From assembly GCF_009712475.1 (NCBI RefSeq), contig NZ_VCJO01000023.1, positions 1-58,471 on the forward strand: a stretch of DNA of 58,471 nt, in the 5' to 3' direction. Position 1 is the first letter of the stretch; each line of letters begins with the position of its first letter. The stretch is from Micromonospora sp. CP22 (GTDB lineage Bacteria; Actinomycetota; Actinomycetes; Mycobacteriales; Micromonosporaceae). The position numbers and the translations under genes are program-made. Below the pieces are notes generated by a model that made no database searches, was not told where the DNA came from, and saw only the letters and a program-made list of their open reading frames with translations. Of the stretch, positions 26,192 to 36,050 are shown piece by piece.

Positions 26192-28654
26192 CTAGGCGTT
26201 CCGCGTCACCGGCACCGCGTGGAGCAGTTCCTCCTCGTGTTTCAGCAGCCGGATGCCACCCTGGCGGCAGGCCAGTTCCACCCGATCGGCGACCGCCGCG
26301 TCGGAGGTGCTCGCCGCCAGACCCACCAGAGCCTCCACCACCGTCCGTCGGTCCCGACCGGCCTCGTCCGGCTCCGCCGCCGCGAACCACTCCGCCGCGG
26401 CCTCCCGGTCCCCACGATGCAGCGCCAGGTGGCCCTCGATCAGCGCCCCGGTGCCGTCGAGCGGACGCAGCTCGGCGAGCACCTGCTCGGCTTCGGCCGC
26501 CCGCCCGTCCTGGGCGAGCGCCAGACCCAGCGTCCCCAACACCCGCCGCCGACTACGCGGAGTGCCCAACTCGCCGAAGGCCGCCAACACCCGCCTGGCC
26601 TCGTCCACCGCCTCGGCGTACCGGCCCTCCAGGCGGAGCACCTCCGCGACGGTGCCCCGGGCCAGCACCCGCAGTCGCTGCTCGGCACACTGCCCACCGA
26701 GCCGGTCCACCACGGCCAGCCGACGGCGTGCCGTGGCCAGCTCACCGAGTCTGATCTCGTGCCACGCCAACTGGTGTTGTGCGACTGCCATCTGGCGGGT
26801 CAGGCCGTGCTCGGTGGCCAGGGCCAGCACCGCCTCCGACTGCTCCCGCGCCAGGCCGGGCCGACCGGTGGCGGCCAGCAGGACGCCCAGCACCGTACGC
26901 GCCTCCAACTCGCCCGACACGTCACCGAGCCGACGGAACTCCGCCAGCGCCGCACGGGCCGTCGGCAGTTCCATCGCCGCCGCACCGTGCTCCCCGGCGA
27001 GCATCGCCACCCCGACCGAGGCCCGCGCCCGCAGGGCCCGGTCGGCATCGGCGGTACGCGGATCGGCCAGCAGACGCAGCAGCCACTGCCGCCCGACCAC
27101 GTCCCGCCCGCGTAACCGCCACCACCGGGGCAGACTCACCGCGAGGCGCAACGCGGTCAGCGGGTCGTCGACCGCCGCGTACGCCAGTGCCGAACTGATG
27201 TCGCCGGTGACCTCGTCGAGGCGGTGTGCCGCCGCAACGGCACCGGCACCGGTCATCCCCGCTGCGGTCCGCTCCACCAGTCGGGTCACCAGCCGCGCGT
27301 GTCGGCGTCGGATCATCATCGACTCACCGGCGCCGGAAGCCTGCTCGACCGCGTAGTCCCGGACGGCGTCGACGAGTCGGAACCGGAACGAGCCGCCACC
27401 TCGTACGCTCAGCAGCCCGAGATCGAGGAAGCGGTTCAGCAGCGGCACCGGGTCGACGCCGGTGCCGGCGAGCATCTCCTCGGCCATCTCGACCGACCAC
27501 CTGTTGCCGAAGGCGGCGAGGTGGCGCAGCGCCGCCCGCTCCTCGTCGGCGAGCAGCCGGTAACTCGTGGCCACCGCGTCGCGGAGCGTCTCCGCCACTG
27601 CGGTGCGGGGCTCGTCGCCCCGGGGCCGCGTCTCCCACCCGCTGTGCGTGGCGGCCGAGGTGTCCAGGTCCAGCACCCGGTCGCCGTACCGGTCGAGAAG
27701 TTCGGTCAGGTCGAGCAGCCGACCGCGCGCCGCCATCAGTTCGATGGCCAGCGGCAGCCCACCCAGCCGATGCACCAGTGCGGCCAACGCCGGCAACTCG
27801 GCGTCGGTCGGCGGTTCCCGCCGGACCTGCGCCAGCCGCGAGAGGAACAGGGTGACCGCCGGACAGCGGGCGAGCGTCGCCGGATCAGTGGCTCCCGGTG
27901 GTGGCACCTCCAACGGCGAGACGGGACGCACCCACTCACCGGGCAACCCGACCGGATGCCGCCCGGTGACCACCACCCGCAGCGACGGTACCGCGTCGAC
28001 CAGGCGTCGCAGGGTGCCGGCCACCGGGTCGGGCGCCCGCTCCACGGCGTCCACCAGCAGTAGCGCCGGCCGGTCACCGAGCCGTGCGGCCAACTCGGTG
28101 TCCCGGGCGACGCCGAAGACGGTCAGTGCGGCGGCGAGCACGTCGGCCGCGTCCGATCCGGCTCCGATCAGGACACCCGCGACACCGCCGGCATGGGCGG
28201 GTGCGGCGGCGTGGACCGCCGCCAACGCCAGTGCCGTCTTGCCGACGCCGGCCAGCCCCACCAGGCTCACCACCCGGGGGCCGCGCGACTCGCTCAACAG
28301 GGTGGCCAGTTCGGTTAGGTCGCGCTCCCGCCCGATGAGTTCCGGCGCGGGCGGCAAACCCAATGGCGTGCCGGTCGCAGGCGGTGGGGTCGTCGGGCCG
28401 GTGCCCCGGGCGGCGGCGAGGAAGGCCGCCCGGTCGGGGCCGGTCAGTCCGAGCGCCTTGGCGAGCAGTTCGACAGTGGTGCGCTGCGGCCGGGTGGAAC
28501 GCGCACGTTCCAGGTCACGGACCGTCCGCACCCCGATACCGGCGCGGGCTGCCAGCTCAGCCTGGGTCGCCCCGGCAGCCAGCCGATGCGCCCGCAACAG
28601 CTCCGCTAAGGCGGCGTGCGACGGGATGGATTGACGATCATGACCGGGAGCCAT
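26192..28654 (-). CDS. XRE HTH - NB-ARC ATPase - TPR regulator (STAND family)
   Basis: The product has about 820 residues. An XRE helix-turn-helix (about 12-72; LLRAHRLAAGATQAELAARAGIGVRTVRDLERA) is followed by an NB-ARC/STAND ATPase with Walker A GLAGVGKTALA (near residue 135), a Walker B-like ALLLVDAVE, and a GLPLAIELMA motif. The C-terminal third consists of degenerate TPR-like helical repeats. Such proteins are ligand- or protein-triggered transcriptional switches, often near secondary metabolite or stress genes. A TTG at 28666 could add four residues; ATG 28654 was preferred. No target gene is obvious. Confidence 0.85.
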   Translation of the reverse strand: MAPGHDRQSIPSHAALAELLRAHRLAAGATQAELAARAGIGVRTVRDLERARSTRPQRTTVELLAKALGLTGPDRAAFLAAARGTGPTTPPPATGTPLGLPPAPELIGRERDLTELATLLSESRGPRVVSLVGLAGVGKTALALAAVHAAAPAHAGGVAGVLIGAGSDAADVLAAALTVFGVARDTELAARLGDRPALLLVDAVERAPDPVAGTLRRLVDAVPSLRVVVTGRHPVGLPGEWVRPVSPLEVPPPGATDPATLARCPAVTLFLSRLAQVRREPPTDAELPALAALVHRLGGLPLAIELMAARGRLLDLTELLDRYGDRVLDLDTSAATHSGWETRPRGDEPRTAVAETLRDAVATSYRLLADEERAALRHLAAFGNRWSVEMAEEMLAGTGVDPVPLLNRFLDLGLLSVRGGGSFRFRLVDAVRDYAVEQASGAGESMMIRRRHARLVTRLVERTAAGMTGAGAVAAAHRLDEVTGDISSALAYAAVDDPLTALRLAVSLPRWWRLRGRDVVGRQWLLRLLADPRTADADRALRARASVGVAMLAGEHGAAAMELPTARAALAEFRRLGDVSGELEARTVLGVLLAATGRPGLAREQSEAVLALATEHGLTRQMAVAQHQLAWHEIRLGELATARRRLAVVDRLGGQCAEQRLRVLARGTVAEVLRLEGRYAEAVDEARRVLAAFGELGTPRSRRRVLGTLGLALAQDGRAAEAEQVLAELRPLDGTGALIEGHLALHRGDREAAAEWFAAAEPDEAGRDRRTVVEALVGLAASTSDAAVADRVELACRQGGIRLLKHEEELLHAVPVTRNA

Positions 28655-28690
28655 GCGCAGGGACAATACGGGCCAGGACCGACATTGGAC

Positions 28691-28720
28691 ACGGGATCGT
28701 CGGCCACCCGACGATCCCGT
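28691..28720 (-). terminator. hairpin terminator of the acyl-CoA gene set
   Basis: A perfect 13-bp stem (28691-28703 with 28708-28720) has a CCAC tetraloop, starting 12 nt after the acyl-CoA dehydrogenase stop. Confidence 0.75.
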
Positions 28721-28732
28721 GCCGAAACCTGA

Positions 28733-29881
28733 CTACATCCCCAGGTCACGCGCGATGATCATGCGCTGCACCTCGGAGGTGCCCTCACCGATCTCCAGGA
28801 TCTTGGAGTCCCGCCAGAACCGGGCCACCGGGTACTCGTTCATGAAGCCGTAGCCACCGTGGATCTGAGTCGCCTCGCGCGCGTTGTCCACCGCGATCGT
28901 GCTCGCGTGCAGCTTGGCGATCGCCGCCTGCCGCTTGAACGGCTCGCCGGCCAGCATCCGGGCAGCGGCGTCGTAGTAGGCGAGCCGCGCGGTGTACGCC
29001 TTCATCTCCATGTCGGCGATCTTGAACTGGATCGCCTGGTAGTTGCCGATCGGCCGACCGAAGGCGTGCCGCTCCTTCGCGTACTTGATCGACTCGTCGA
29101 CGCAGCCCTGGGCGAGGCCCACGGCCAACGCGGCGATGGCGATCCGCCCCTCGTCGAGAATGCGCAGGAACTGGGCGAAGCCCCGCCCGCGCTCGCCGAG
29201 CAGGTTCTCCGCCGGCACCCGGCAGTCGTCGAAGGTCAACTCGTGCGTGTCCGAGGCGGTCCAGCCGACCTTGGAGTAGCCGGGCGCGACGGTGAAGCCG
29301 GGCGTACCGCTCGGCACGATGATCGTGGACAGTTCCTTCGAGCCGTCCGGCCGGGTGCCGGTGACGGCGGTGACGGTGACGAGGGCGGTGATGTCCGTAC
29401 CCGAGTTCGTGATGAACGCCTTCGAGCCGTTGATGACCCACTCGTCTCCGTCCAGCACCGCCCGGGTCTCGGTGCCCCCGGCGTCCGAGCCGGTGCCCGG
29501 CTCGGTGAGCCCGAATCCGGCCAGCGCCTCGCCGCTGAGCAGCTTCGGCAGCCACCGGGCCTGCTGCTCCTCGGTGCCGAACCGGTAGATCGGCATCGCA
29601 CCCAGCGACACCGCCGCCTCCAGGGTGATCGCCACGCTGGAGTCCACCCGGGCCAACTCCTCCAGGGCCAGGCAGAGGGCGAAGTAGTCCCCGCCCATGC
29701 CGCCGTGCTCCTCGGGGAAGGGCAAGCCGAACAGGCCCATCTTGCCCATCTGGCGAATGACCTCGTACGGGAAGGTGTGCTGCTCGTAGTGCTCGGCGAT
29801 GACCGGGGCGACCACCTCGCGGGCGAAGTCCCGCACGCTGTCGCGAAGCGCCTCGTGCTCCTCGGTGAGCCGGAAGTCCAT
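28733..29881 (-). CDS. acyl-CoA dehydrogenase
   Basis: The product has 382 residues, full length for the family. Conserved segments include FGLTEPGTGSDAGG (FAD/substrate), INGSKAFITNSG, GRGFAQFLRILDEGRI, RHAFGRPIGNYQAIQFKIADM and IHGGYGFMNEYPVARFWRDSKILEIGEGTSEVQRMIIAR, with the catalytic Glu in the EIGEGTSE region. It oxidises an acyl-CoA to the 2-enoyl-CoA. Next to carboxylase and HMG-CoA lyase genes, isovaleryl-CoA or another short branched acyl-CoA is the likely substrate (inference). AGGAGGAAA precedes the ATG. Confidence 0.93.
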   Translation of the reverse strand: MDFRLTEEHEALRDSVRDFAREVVAPVIAEHYEQHTFPYEVIRQMGKMGLFGLPFPEEHGGMGGDYFALCLALEELARVDSSVAITLEAAVSLGAMPIYRFGTEEQQARWLPKLLSGEALAGFGLTEPGTGSDAGGTETRAVLDGDEWVINGSKAFITNSGTDITALVTVTAVTGTRPDGSKELSTIIVPSGTPGFTVAPGYSKVGWTASDTHELTFDDCRVPAENLLGERGRGFAQFLRILDEGRIAIAALAVGLAQGCVDESIKYAKERHAFGRPIGNYQAIQFKIADMEMKAYTARLAYYDAAARMLAGEPFKRQAAIAKLHASTIAVDNAREATQIHGGYGFMNEYPVARFWRDSKILEIGEGTSEVQRMIIARDLGM

Positions 29882-29959
29882 CGGGTTTCCTCCTGTGTGG
29901 ACGGTCCGTCGGGCGCTCGTGACGCCGGGACGGGTACGTGCTGGTGCCGGACGGGCGAC

Positions 29960-31492
29960 TCAGACCGGGGTGACGCCGTGCCGTCGCCGGGAGAAGTGCC
30001 GCTGCTTGCTACGCGCGGCGGCGAACCGGCGTACCAGTTCGGTGCGCAGCTCCTGTGGCTCAACGATCGCGTCGACCACCAGTTCACTGGCGAGTCGTAC
30101 CACGTCGATGTCCTGCTCGTACTCCTCGCGCCGGGCGGCGACGAACGCGGCCCGCTCGGCCTCGTCCTCGATCGCCGCGATCTTGTTGGCGTACACGGCG
30201 TTCACCGCGGCCTCCGCACCCATCACGGCGATCTTCGCGGTGGGCAGGGCGATGGTGGCGTCCGGCTCGAAGCCCGGCCCGGCCATGGCGTAGAGGCCGG
30301 CACCGTATGCCTTGCGGACCACCACGCAGATCTTGGGTACGGTCGCCTCGGAGATCGCGGTGATCATCTTCGCGCCGTGCCGGATGATGCCCTGCTTCTC
30401 CACCGCGCTGCCGACCATGAACCCGGGCACGTCACTGAGGAACAGCAGCGGCACGTTGAACGCGTCGCAGAGCTGCACGAAACGGGTCGCCTTGTCGGCC
30501 GAGTCGACGAAGAGCACCCCGCCCTTGAACATCGAGTTGTTGCCGACCACGCCGACGACCTCGCCGTTCAGCCGGCCGAAGCCGATGGTCAGCTCCTTGG
30601 CCCAGAGGGCCTGGATCTCGAAGAAGCTGCCCTCGTCGAGCAGGCCCTTGACGTACCGCCGCATGTCGAACGCCTGGCGCTCGCTCGCCGGCACCAGCGC
30701 GGCGAGGTCGGTCTTGGCCGGTGCCTCGACGGCCGGGGCCACGGGTGGTTGCTGCGTCCAGTTCGCCGGCAGGTAGGACAGGTAGCGTTTCACCACGTCG
30801 AGCGCCTCTTCCTCGGACTTGCAGAGGAAATGCCCGACGCCGGACTCGGCACAGTGCACCCGTGCCCCGCCCATCGCTTCCAGGGTGGTCTTCTCGCCGG
30901 TGACCATCTCGACCATCCGGTCCGAGCCGAGATACATACTGGCGTTGCCGTCGACCATGGCGACCACGTCGCAGAACGCCGGGATGTATGCCCCACCGGC
31001 CGCGCTGGGCCCGAACAGTGCGCAGACCTGGGGGATCGAGCCGGAGGCACGGACCTGGTTCCAGAAGATCTTCCCGGCGCCGCGCCGACCGGGGAACAGC
31101 TCGACCTGGTCGGTGATCCGGGCTCCGGCCGAGTCGACCAGGTAGACCATCGGGACTCCGGTGTCGTACGCCCGCTCGATGATCCGGATGATCTTCTCGA
31201 CGGTGCGGGCACCCCAACTGCCGGCCTTGACCGTGGAGTCGTTGGCCATCAGGCAGACCTGACGACCGTCGATGGAGGCGGTGCCGGTGACCACCCCGTC
31301 CGCCGGCAGCCCCTCGGCGAGGGCGTTGGCGTAGAGGCCGTCCTCGACGAAGCTGCCCTCGTCGACGAGGAGCGCGACCCGCTCCCGGGCGAACAGCTTC
31401 CCCTTGGCCGCGTTCGCCGCGTGGTACTTCTCCGCGCCACCGGCACGGATCCGCTTGCGCAGCTGCTCCAGTGCCTCACCGTCGAGCGTCAC
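29960..31492 (-). CDS. acyl-CoA carboxylase beta (carboxyltransferase) subunit
   Basis: The product has 510 residues with the two crotonase-like halves of a biotin-dependent carboxyltransferase: VTGTASIDGRQVCLMANDSTVKAGSWGARTVEKI, VDSAGARITDQVELFPGRRGAGKIF, FGPSAAGGAYIPAF in the N half and GVVGNNSMFKGGVLFVDSADKATRFVQLC, SDVPGFMVGSAVEKQGIIRHGAKM in the C half. It is most like methylcrotonyl-CoA carboxylase beta/AccD1. It moves carboxyl from carboxybiotin to the acyl-CoA. The start is GTG. A palindromic AACGATCGTT lies about 55 bp upstream. Confidence 0.92.
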   Translation of the reverse strand: MTLDGEALEQLRKRIRAGGAEKYHAANAAKGKLFARERVALLVDEGSFVEDGLYANALAEGLPADGVVTGTASIDGRQVCLMANDSTVKAGSWGARTVEKIIRIIERAYDTGVPMVYLVDSAGARITDQVELFPGRRGAGKIFWNQVRASGSIPQVCALFGPSAAGGAYIPAFCDVVAMVDGNASMYLGSDRMVEMVTGEKTTLEAMGGARVHCAESGVGHFLCKSEEEALDVVKRYLSYLPANWTQQPPVAPAVEAPAKTDLAALVPASERQAFDMRRYVKGLLDEGSFFEIQALWAKELTIGFGRLNGEVVGVVGNNSMFKGGVLFVDSADKATRFVQLCDAFNVPLLFLSDVPGFMVGSAVEKQGIIRHGAKMITAISEATVPKICVVVRKAYGAGLYAMAGPGFEPDATIALPTAKIAVMGAEAAVNAVYANKIAAIEDEAERAAFVAARREEYEQDIDVVRLASELVVDAIVEPQELRTELVRRFAAARSKQRHFSRRRHGVTPV

Positions 31493-31546
31493 GCCGCCCC
31501 CTCGCCGCCTCCCGTCGCCGCCACGGCACGGGCCCCAACCAGCCTG

Positions 31547-31556
31547 AACGATCGTT
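31547..31556. promoter_or_regulatory. AACGATCGTT palindrome, candidate TetR operator
   Basis: A perfect 10-bp palindrome lies 55 bp upstream of the carboxyltransferase start on the minus strand. Sites built on ACGATCGT-type cores are common for TetR-family regulators of acyl-CoA catabolism, and a TetR gene lies 3 kb away in the same set. Confidence 0.35.
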
Positions 31557-31707
31557 AGGGTAACGCATCGCGGCCCACGGCGGCGACCCTACGCCGACGC
31601 GCCCGGCTCGTTGTCGGGACACCATCCGGAACGCGGGTACGGATCGATCCGTGTCAGGTGGACGGCCGGTAGCCGGGCACCCGCCGCGCGGCTCGGGTGT
31701 CGAGAAG

Positions 31708-32628
31708 TCAGGCGGGCAGGGCGGTGAGTCGGGATCGTGGCCCGGCGCGCAGCACTCCCGAGGGGAGGCTGCGGCCGGTCAACTCCTCGGCCAGCTCGGC
31801 CACCTCGATCAGGGCGTCCAGGTCGATGCCGGTGTCGACGCCCATGTCGTGCAGCATGTGCACCGCTTCCTCGGTGGCCAGGTTCCCGCTGGCCCCGGGC
31901 GCGTACGGGCAGCCGCCGAGGCCGCCGACGCTGGCGTCGAACTCGGTCACGCCGAGTTCCAGCGCGGTCAGCAGGTTGGCCAGCGCGGTACCCCGGGTGT
32001 TGTGGAAGTGCAGCAGCACCGGAACGTCCGCGTTGCGGTCGCGTACCGCAGTGATCAGGTCACGGACACGTCGGGGCGTACCCATGCCGGTGGTGTCGCC
32101 GAACGCGACGCGGTCGGCGCCGTCGCGCACCACCCGGTCCACGATGGCGGCCACCCGCGCCGGATCGATGTCGCCCTCGTAGGGGCAGCCGAAGCTGGTC
32201 GCGACGATCACCTCGGCGCGGGCACCGGCCCCGTGCAGCAGGTCGATCAACTCGGCGATGTCGTCCAGCGACTCGTCGGTGGAGCGGTTGACGTTGCGCC
32301 GGTTGTGCGTGTCGCTGGCGGAGACGACCACCTCGATCTCGGTGCAACCGGCCGCCAGTGCGCGCTGCGCTCCGCGCGTGTTCGGCACCAGCGCGGAGTA
32401 CCGCACCCCGTCGACGCGCTTCGCCTGTCGCCACACCTCGTCGGCGTCGGCCATCTGCGGGATGGCCCTGGGGTGCACGAACGACACCGCCTCGATGCGT
32501 CGTACCCCGGTCTGGGAGAGCGCGTCGAGCAGCCGCACCTTGGCGTCGGTGGGGATCGGCGCCTCGTTCTGCAAACCGTCGCGCGGCCCGACCTCACGAA
32601 TGGACACGTACTTCGGCATCTCCGCCAT
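31708..32628 (-). CDS. hydroxymethylglutaryl-CoA lyase
   Basis: The product has 306 residues. It shows the DRE-TIM signature REVGPRDGLQNE, EAVSFVHPRAIPQMADA, FGDTTGMGTP, HFHNTRGTALAN and GGLGGCPYAPGASGNLATE with the active-site cysteine. It cleaves HMG-CoA to acetoacetate and acetyl-CoA, the last step of leucine breakdown. ATG 32628 was chosen because GAGGTGG precedes it; an in-frame GTG seven codons upstream lacks support. Confidence 0.9.
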   Translation of the reverse strand: MAEMPKYVSIREVGPRDGLQNEAPIPTDAKVRLLDALSQTGVRRIEAVSFVHPRAIPQMADADEVWRQAKRVDGVRYSALVPNTRGAQRALAAGCTEIEVVVSASDTHNRRNVNRSTDESLDDIAELIDLLHGAGARAEVIVATSFGCPYEGDIDPARVAAIVDRVVRDGADRVAFGDTTGMGTPRRVRDLITAVRDRNADVPVLLHFHNTRGTALANLLTALELGVTEFDASVGGLGGCPYAPGASGNLATEEAVHMLHDMGVDTGIDLDALIEVAELAEELTGRSLPSGVLRAGPRSRLTALPA

Positions 32629-32699
32629 GCGGCCACCTCGCTGTGACACGTCTCTGTCGCTGACACCCCAAGCATGTCACGCCACCCACCCGCCATGTC

Positions 32700-32753
32700 G
32701 ATCAAGAAGTTTGGGTCTGGAGCCACGCCGCAGGAGACCCAAACCTCTTGATC
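32700..32753 (-). terminator. palindrome family copy A (TGATCAAG-type), after biotin carboxylase gene
   Basis: A 19-bp inverted repeat (32700-32718 with 32735-32753) has a 16-nt loop and one mismatch. Read as RNA from the minus strand, the direction of the upstream biotin carboxylase gene, the mismatch is a G-U wobble; read from plus it would be A-C. It lies 22 nt after that gene's stop. The arm is shared with copies at 35994 and 42632. Confidence 0.75.
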
Positions 32754-32775
32754 AACTGGTCGGTACGGGCGAGGG

Positions 32776-34134
32776 TCAGCGGAGACGGGAGACGATGGTG
32801 GTGTCGTAGTCGCCGGAGAGGAACTGCTGGTCGTCGAGCAAGTCGACGAAGAAGGGAAGGTTGTTCTTGGGGCCGGTCAGCTCGAAGGCGGCCACCGCGG
32901 CACGAGCGCGGGCGATGGCCTCGTCCCGGTCCTGGCCGTGCACGATCAGCTTCGCCATCAGGCTGTCGTAGAACGGGGTGACGGTGTTCCCCTCCACATA
33001 GCCGGAGTCGACGCGTACCCCCTCGCCGGTCGGCTCCACCCAGGTGGTGATCGTTCCCGGGCCGGGCAGGAACCGCTTCGGGTCCTCGGCGTTGACCCGC
33101 AGCTCAATGGCGTGACCCCGGGCGGTCAGCGCGTCCGGGTCGAAGGTCGGCGGCAGACCGGCGGCCACCCGCAGCTGCTCCTCCACCAGGTCGATGCCGT
33201 GCACCAGCTCGGTCACCGGGTGCTCCACCTGAAGCCGGGTGTTCATCTCCAGGAAGAAGAACTCGTCGGCGTCGCCCTTGGCGTCCCGCTGACGCGGCAC
33301 CAACAGGCACTCCACCGTGCCCGCGTTGCGGTAGTCGACCGCCTCGCCCGCACGCACCGCCGCCGCCAGCAGGCGGGCCCGTAGCTCCGGCGAAACCGCA
33401 GGCGAGGGCGACTCCTCCACCAGTTTCTGGTTGCGCCGCTGCACCGAGCACTCCCGCTCGCCCAACGCCAGCACCCGACCGTCGGCCAGGCCGAGGATCT
33501 GCACCTCGACGTGCCGCACCCGGGGGAAGTACCGCTCCAACAGCACCGAGCCGTCACCGAACATCCGCTCCGCGAAGGTCCGCACCTTGTCGTACTCGGT
33601 GCGCAGCGCGGCCTCGTCGACGGCGACGCCCATGCCCATGCCCCCGCCACCGGCGGCGGCCTTCACCATCACCGGGTAGCCGATCTCCGCCGCCGCCGCG
33701 ACCGCCGCCGCCAGGTCGGCCGCCGGCTCGGTGGTCCCGGCCGCCACCGGCACACCGGCCGCCGCCATCAGGTTCCGGGCATTGATCTTGTCGCCCATCG
33801 CGGTGATCGCGTCCGCGCCGGGCCCGACCCAGATCAGGCCGCTGGCCTCGACGGTACGGGCGAAGTCGGCGTTCTCTGACAGGAAGCCGTAGCCGGGGTG
33901 GATCGCCTGCGCGCCGGTCGACTGGGCGGCGGCGAGGATCGCCTCGGTGTTGCGGTAGCTCTGGGCCGGGTTGGCCGGGCCGACGCAGACGGCCTCGTCC
34001 GCCTCGGCGACGAACGGCAGGTCGGCGTCGGCCTCCGAGTGCACCGCGATCGCTCGGACCCCGAGTCGCCGGGCGGTACGGATGATCCGGCGGGCGATCT
34101 CGCCCCGGTTGGCGACCAGCAGCGACTCGATCAT
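32776..34134 (-). CDS. biotin carboxylase subunit without biotinyl domain
   Basis: The product has 452 residues and is a complete ATP-grasp biotin carboxylase: ANRGEIARRIIRTARRLG, HPGYGFLSENADFA, KAAAGGGGMGMG, ERECSVQRRNQKLVEESPSPA, FLEMNTRLQVEHPVTELVHGIDLVEEQL. It carboxylates biotin using ATP and bicarbonate. Alpha subunits of methylcrotonyl- and propionyl-CoA carboxylases normally continue for about 200 residues with a biotin-carrier domain; this protein stops where E. coli AccC does. No biotin attachment motif (AMKM) follows within the neighbouring gaps. GGAGGAACC precedes the ATG. Confidence 0.92.
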   Translation of the reverse strand: MIESLLVANRGEIARRIIRTARRLGVRAIAVHSEADADLPFVAEADEAVCVGPANPAQSYRNTEAILAAAQSTGAQAIHPGYGFLSENADFARTVEASGLIWVGPGADAITAMGDKINARNLMAAAGVPVAAGTTEPAADLAAAVAAAAEIGYPVMVKAAAGGGGMGMGVAVDEAALRTEYDKVRTFAERMFGDGSVLLERYFPRVRHVEVQILGLADGRVLALGERECSVQRRNQKLVEESPSPAVSPELRARLLAAAVRAGEAVDYRNAGTVECLLVPRQRDAKGDADEFFFLEMNTRLQVEHPVTELVHGIDLVEEQLRVAAGLPPTFDPDALTARGHAIELRVNAEDPKRFLPGPGTITTWVEPTGEGVRVDSGYVEGNTVTPFYDSLMAKLIVHGQDRDEAIARARAAVAAFELTGPKNNLPFFVDLLDDQQFLSGDYDTTIVSRLR

Positions 34135-34287
34135 GGTTCCTCCGAGCGTTCCATTTTGTGGGACGCGGGCTAGCCAATCACGTCACGCCGAGCGCGAGAA
34201 AGACCCCCTACCGACGCCGTGGCCGGTATTCGGCCGTGGGTGTCGAGCCCTGTGACCGGCGGCCTGCCCCCGGCGAGCTGACGCCGG

Positions 34288-34914
34288 TCAGGCTGGGCGG
34301 GTGGGCGCGAGCAGCGCGGCCAGCGTGGCGGCGCGCAGCAGCTCGGCCCGACGCCGATGGTCGACCTCTCCGCCGAGGAACGGGGTGGAGTTCATCAGGC
34401 CGAACGCCGCGTGCGCCAACACCCGCGCCTCGCCATCGGGCAGCCCCGGGTGCAGCGCGGTCAACACGGTGACCCACTCCTCGACGTAGAGCCGCTGGAG
34501 CCGACGGATACGCCGACGGGGCTCCTCCGGCAGGCGGTCCAGTTCGTGCAGGTGCAGCGCGATGACGGCCGGGTTGGCGAGCGCGAAGTCGACGTGGAAG
34601 TCGATCAGAGACTCGAGGGCGGCGCGCGGGTCGCCGGGGTGGGCGGCGGAACGCTGCCGACCACCGTCGAGCAGCCCTTCGCTGACCGGCGTCAGCGCGG
34701 CGACCAGCATCGCCTCCTTGCCGGCGAAGTGGTGATAGAGCGCCGGGCCGGTCACCCCGGCAGCCGCGCCGATGTCGTCCATCGACACGCCGTGGTAGCC
34801 CCGGGAGGCGAACAGACCTACCGCGATCTCAAGAATCTCGTCCTTGCGGGAGCGGCGTCGTCCCGCGCCCGTGGCCCCGCCGCTCGTGCCCCGGGCCTGC
34901 TGCTCCACCGTCAC
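34288..34914 (-). CDS. TetR family transcriptional regulator
   Basis: The product has 208 residues. The HTH (about 23-70) reads RKDEILEIAVGLFASRGYHGVSMDDIGAAAGVTGPALYHHFAGKEAML. The C-terminal ligand domain (DFHVDFALANPAVIALHLHELDRLP) resembles TetR regulators of acyl-CoA catabolism. It is the first gene of the minus-strand acyl-CoA set, 153 bp before the biotin carboxylase gene. The start is GTG. Confidence 0.88.
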   Translation of the reverse strand: MTVEQQARGTSGGATGAGRRRSRKDEILEIAVGLFASRGYHGVSMDDIGAAAGVTGPALYHHFAGKEAMLVAALTPVSEGLLDGGRQRSAAHPGDPRAALESLIDFHVDFALANPAVIALHLHELDRLPEEPRRRIRRLQRLYVEEWVTVLTALHPGLPDGEARVLAHAAFGLMNSTPFLGGEVDHRRRAELLRAATLAALLAPTRPA

Positions 34915-35020
34915 CGGGCCAGCGTAGACCCGACTGTCGACAGCGTGGGACCGTGGTTACCCGCCGGTCCGATTGCCGGGACCTGCGCCTGCGCTCAGGC
35001 GTTGGTCGAGGCCGGAGCGG

Positions 35021-35055
35021 GGTCTCGGTGCCGCATCGACGGCAGCACCGAGACC
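35021..35055 (-). terminator. hairpin terminator of rhodanese gene
   Basis: GGTCTCGGTGC (35021-35031) pairs perfectly with GCACCGAGACC (35045-35055) around a 13-nt loop, starting 10 nt after the rhodanese stop. Confidence 0.7.
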
Positions 35056-35065
35056 ACGCGACGGG

Positions 35066-35956
<891 letters not shown>

Positions 35957-35993
35957 GGTCCCCAACGTACGCCGTGCTCCGCCCCCGCCCCGG

Positions 35994-36050
35994 TGATCAA
36001 GAAGTTTTGGTCGGATTCCTCGCCCTCCGAGGACCAAAACTTCTTGATCA
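35994..36050 (-). terminator. palindrome family copy B (TGATCAAG-type), overlapping the SGNH stop
   Basis: A perfect 19-bp inverted repeat (35994-36012 with 36032-36050) has a 19-nt loop. Its outer arm contains the TGA stop of the SGNH hydrolase gene (36048-36050 on the minus strand). Confidence 0.8.

Noticed and set aside
28859..31558. 899-codon plus-strand frame
   Set aside because: It is antisense to acyl-CoA dehydrogenase and the carboxyltransferase, both with full conserved motifs on the minus strand.
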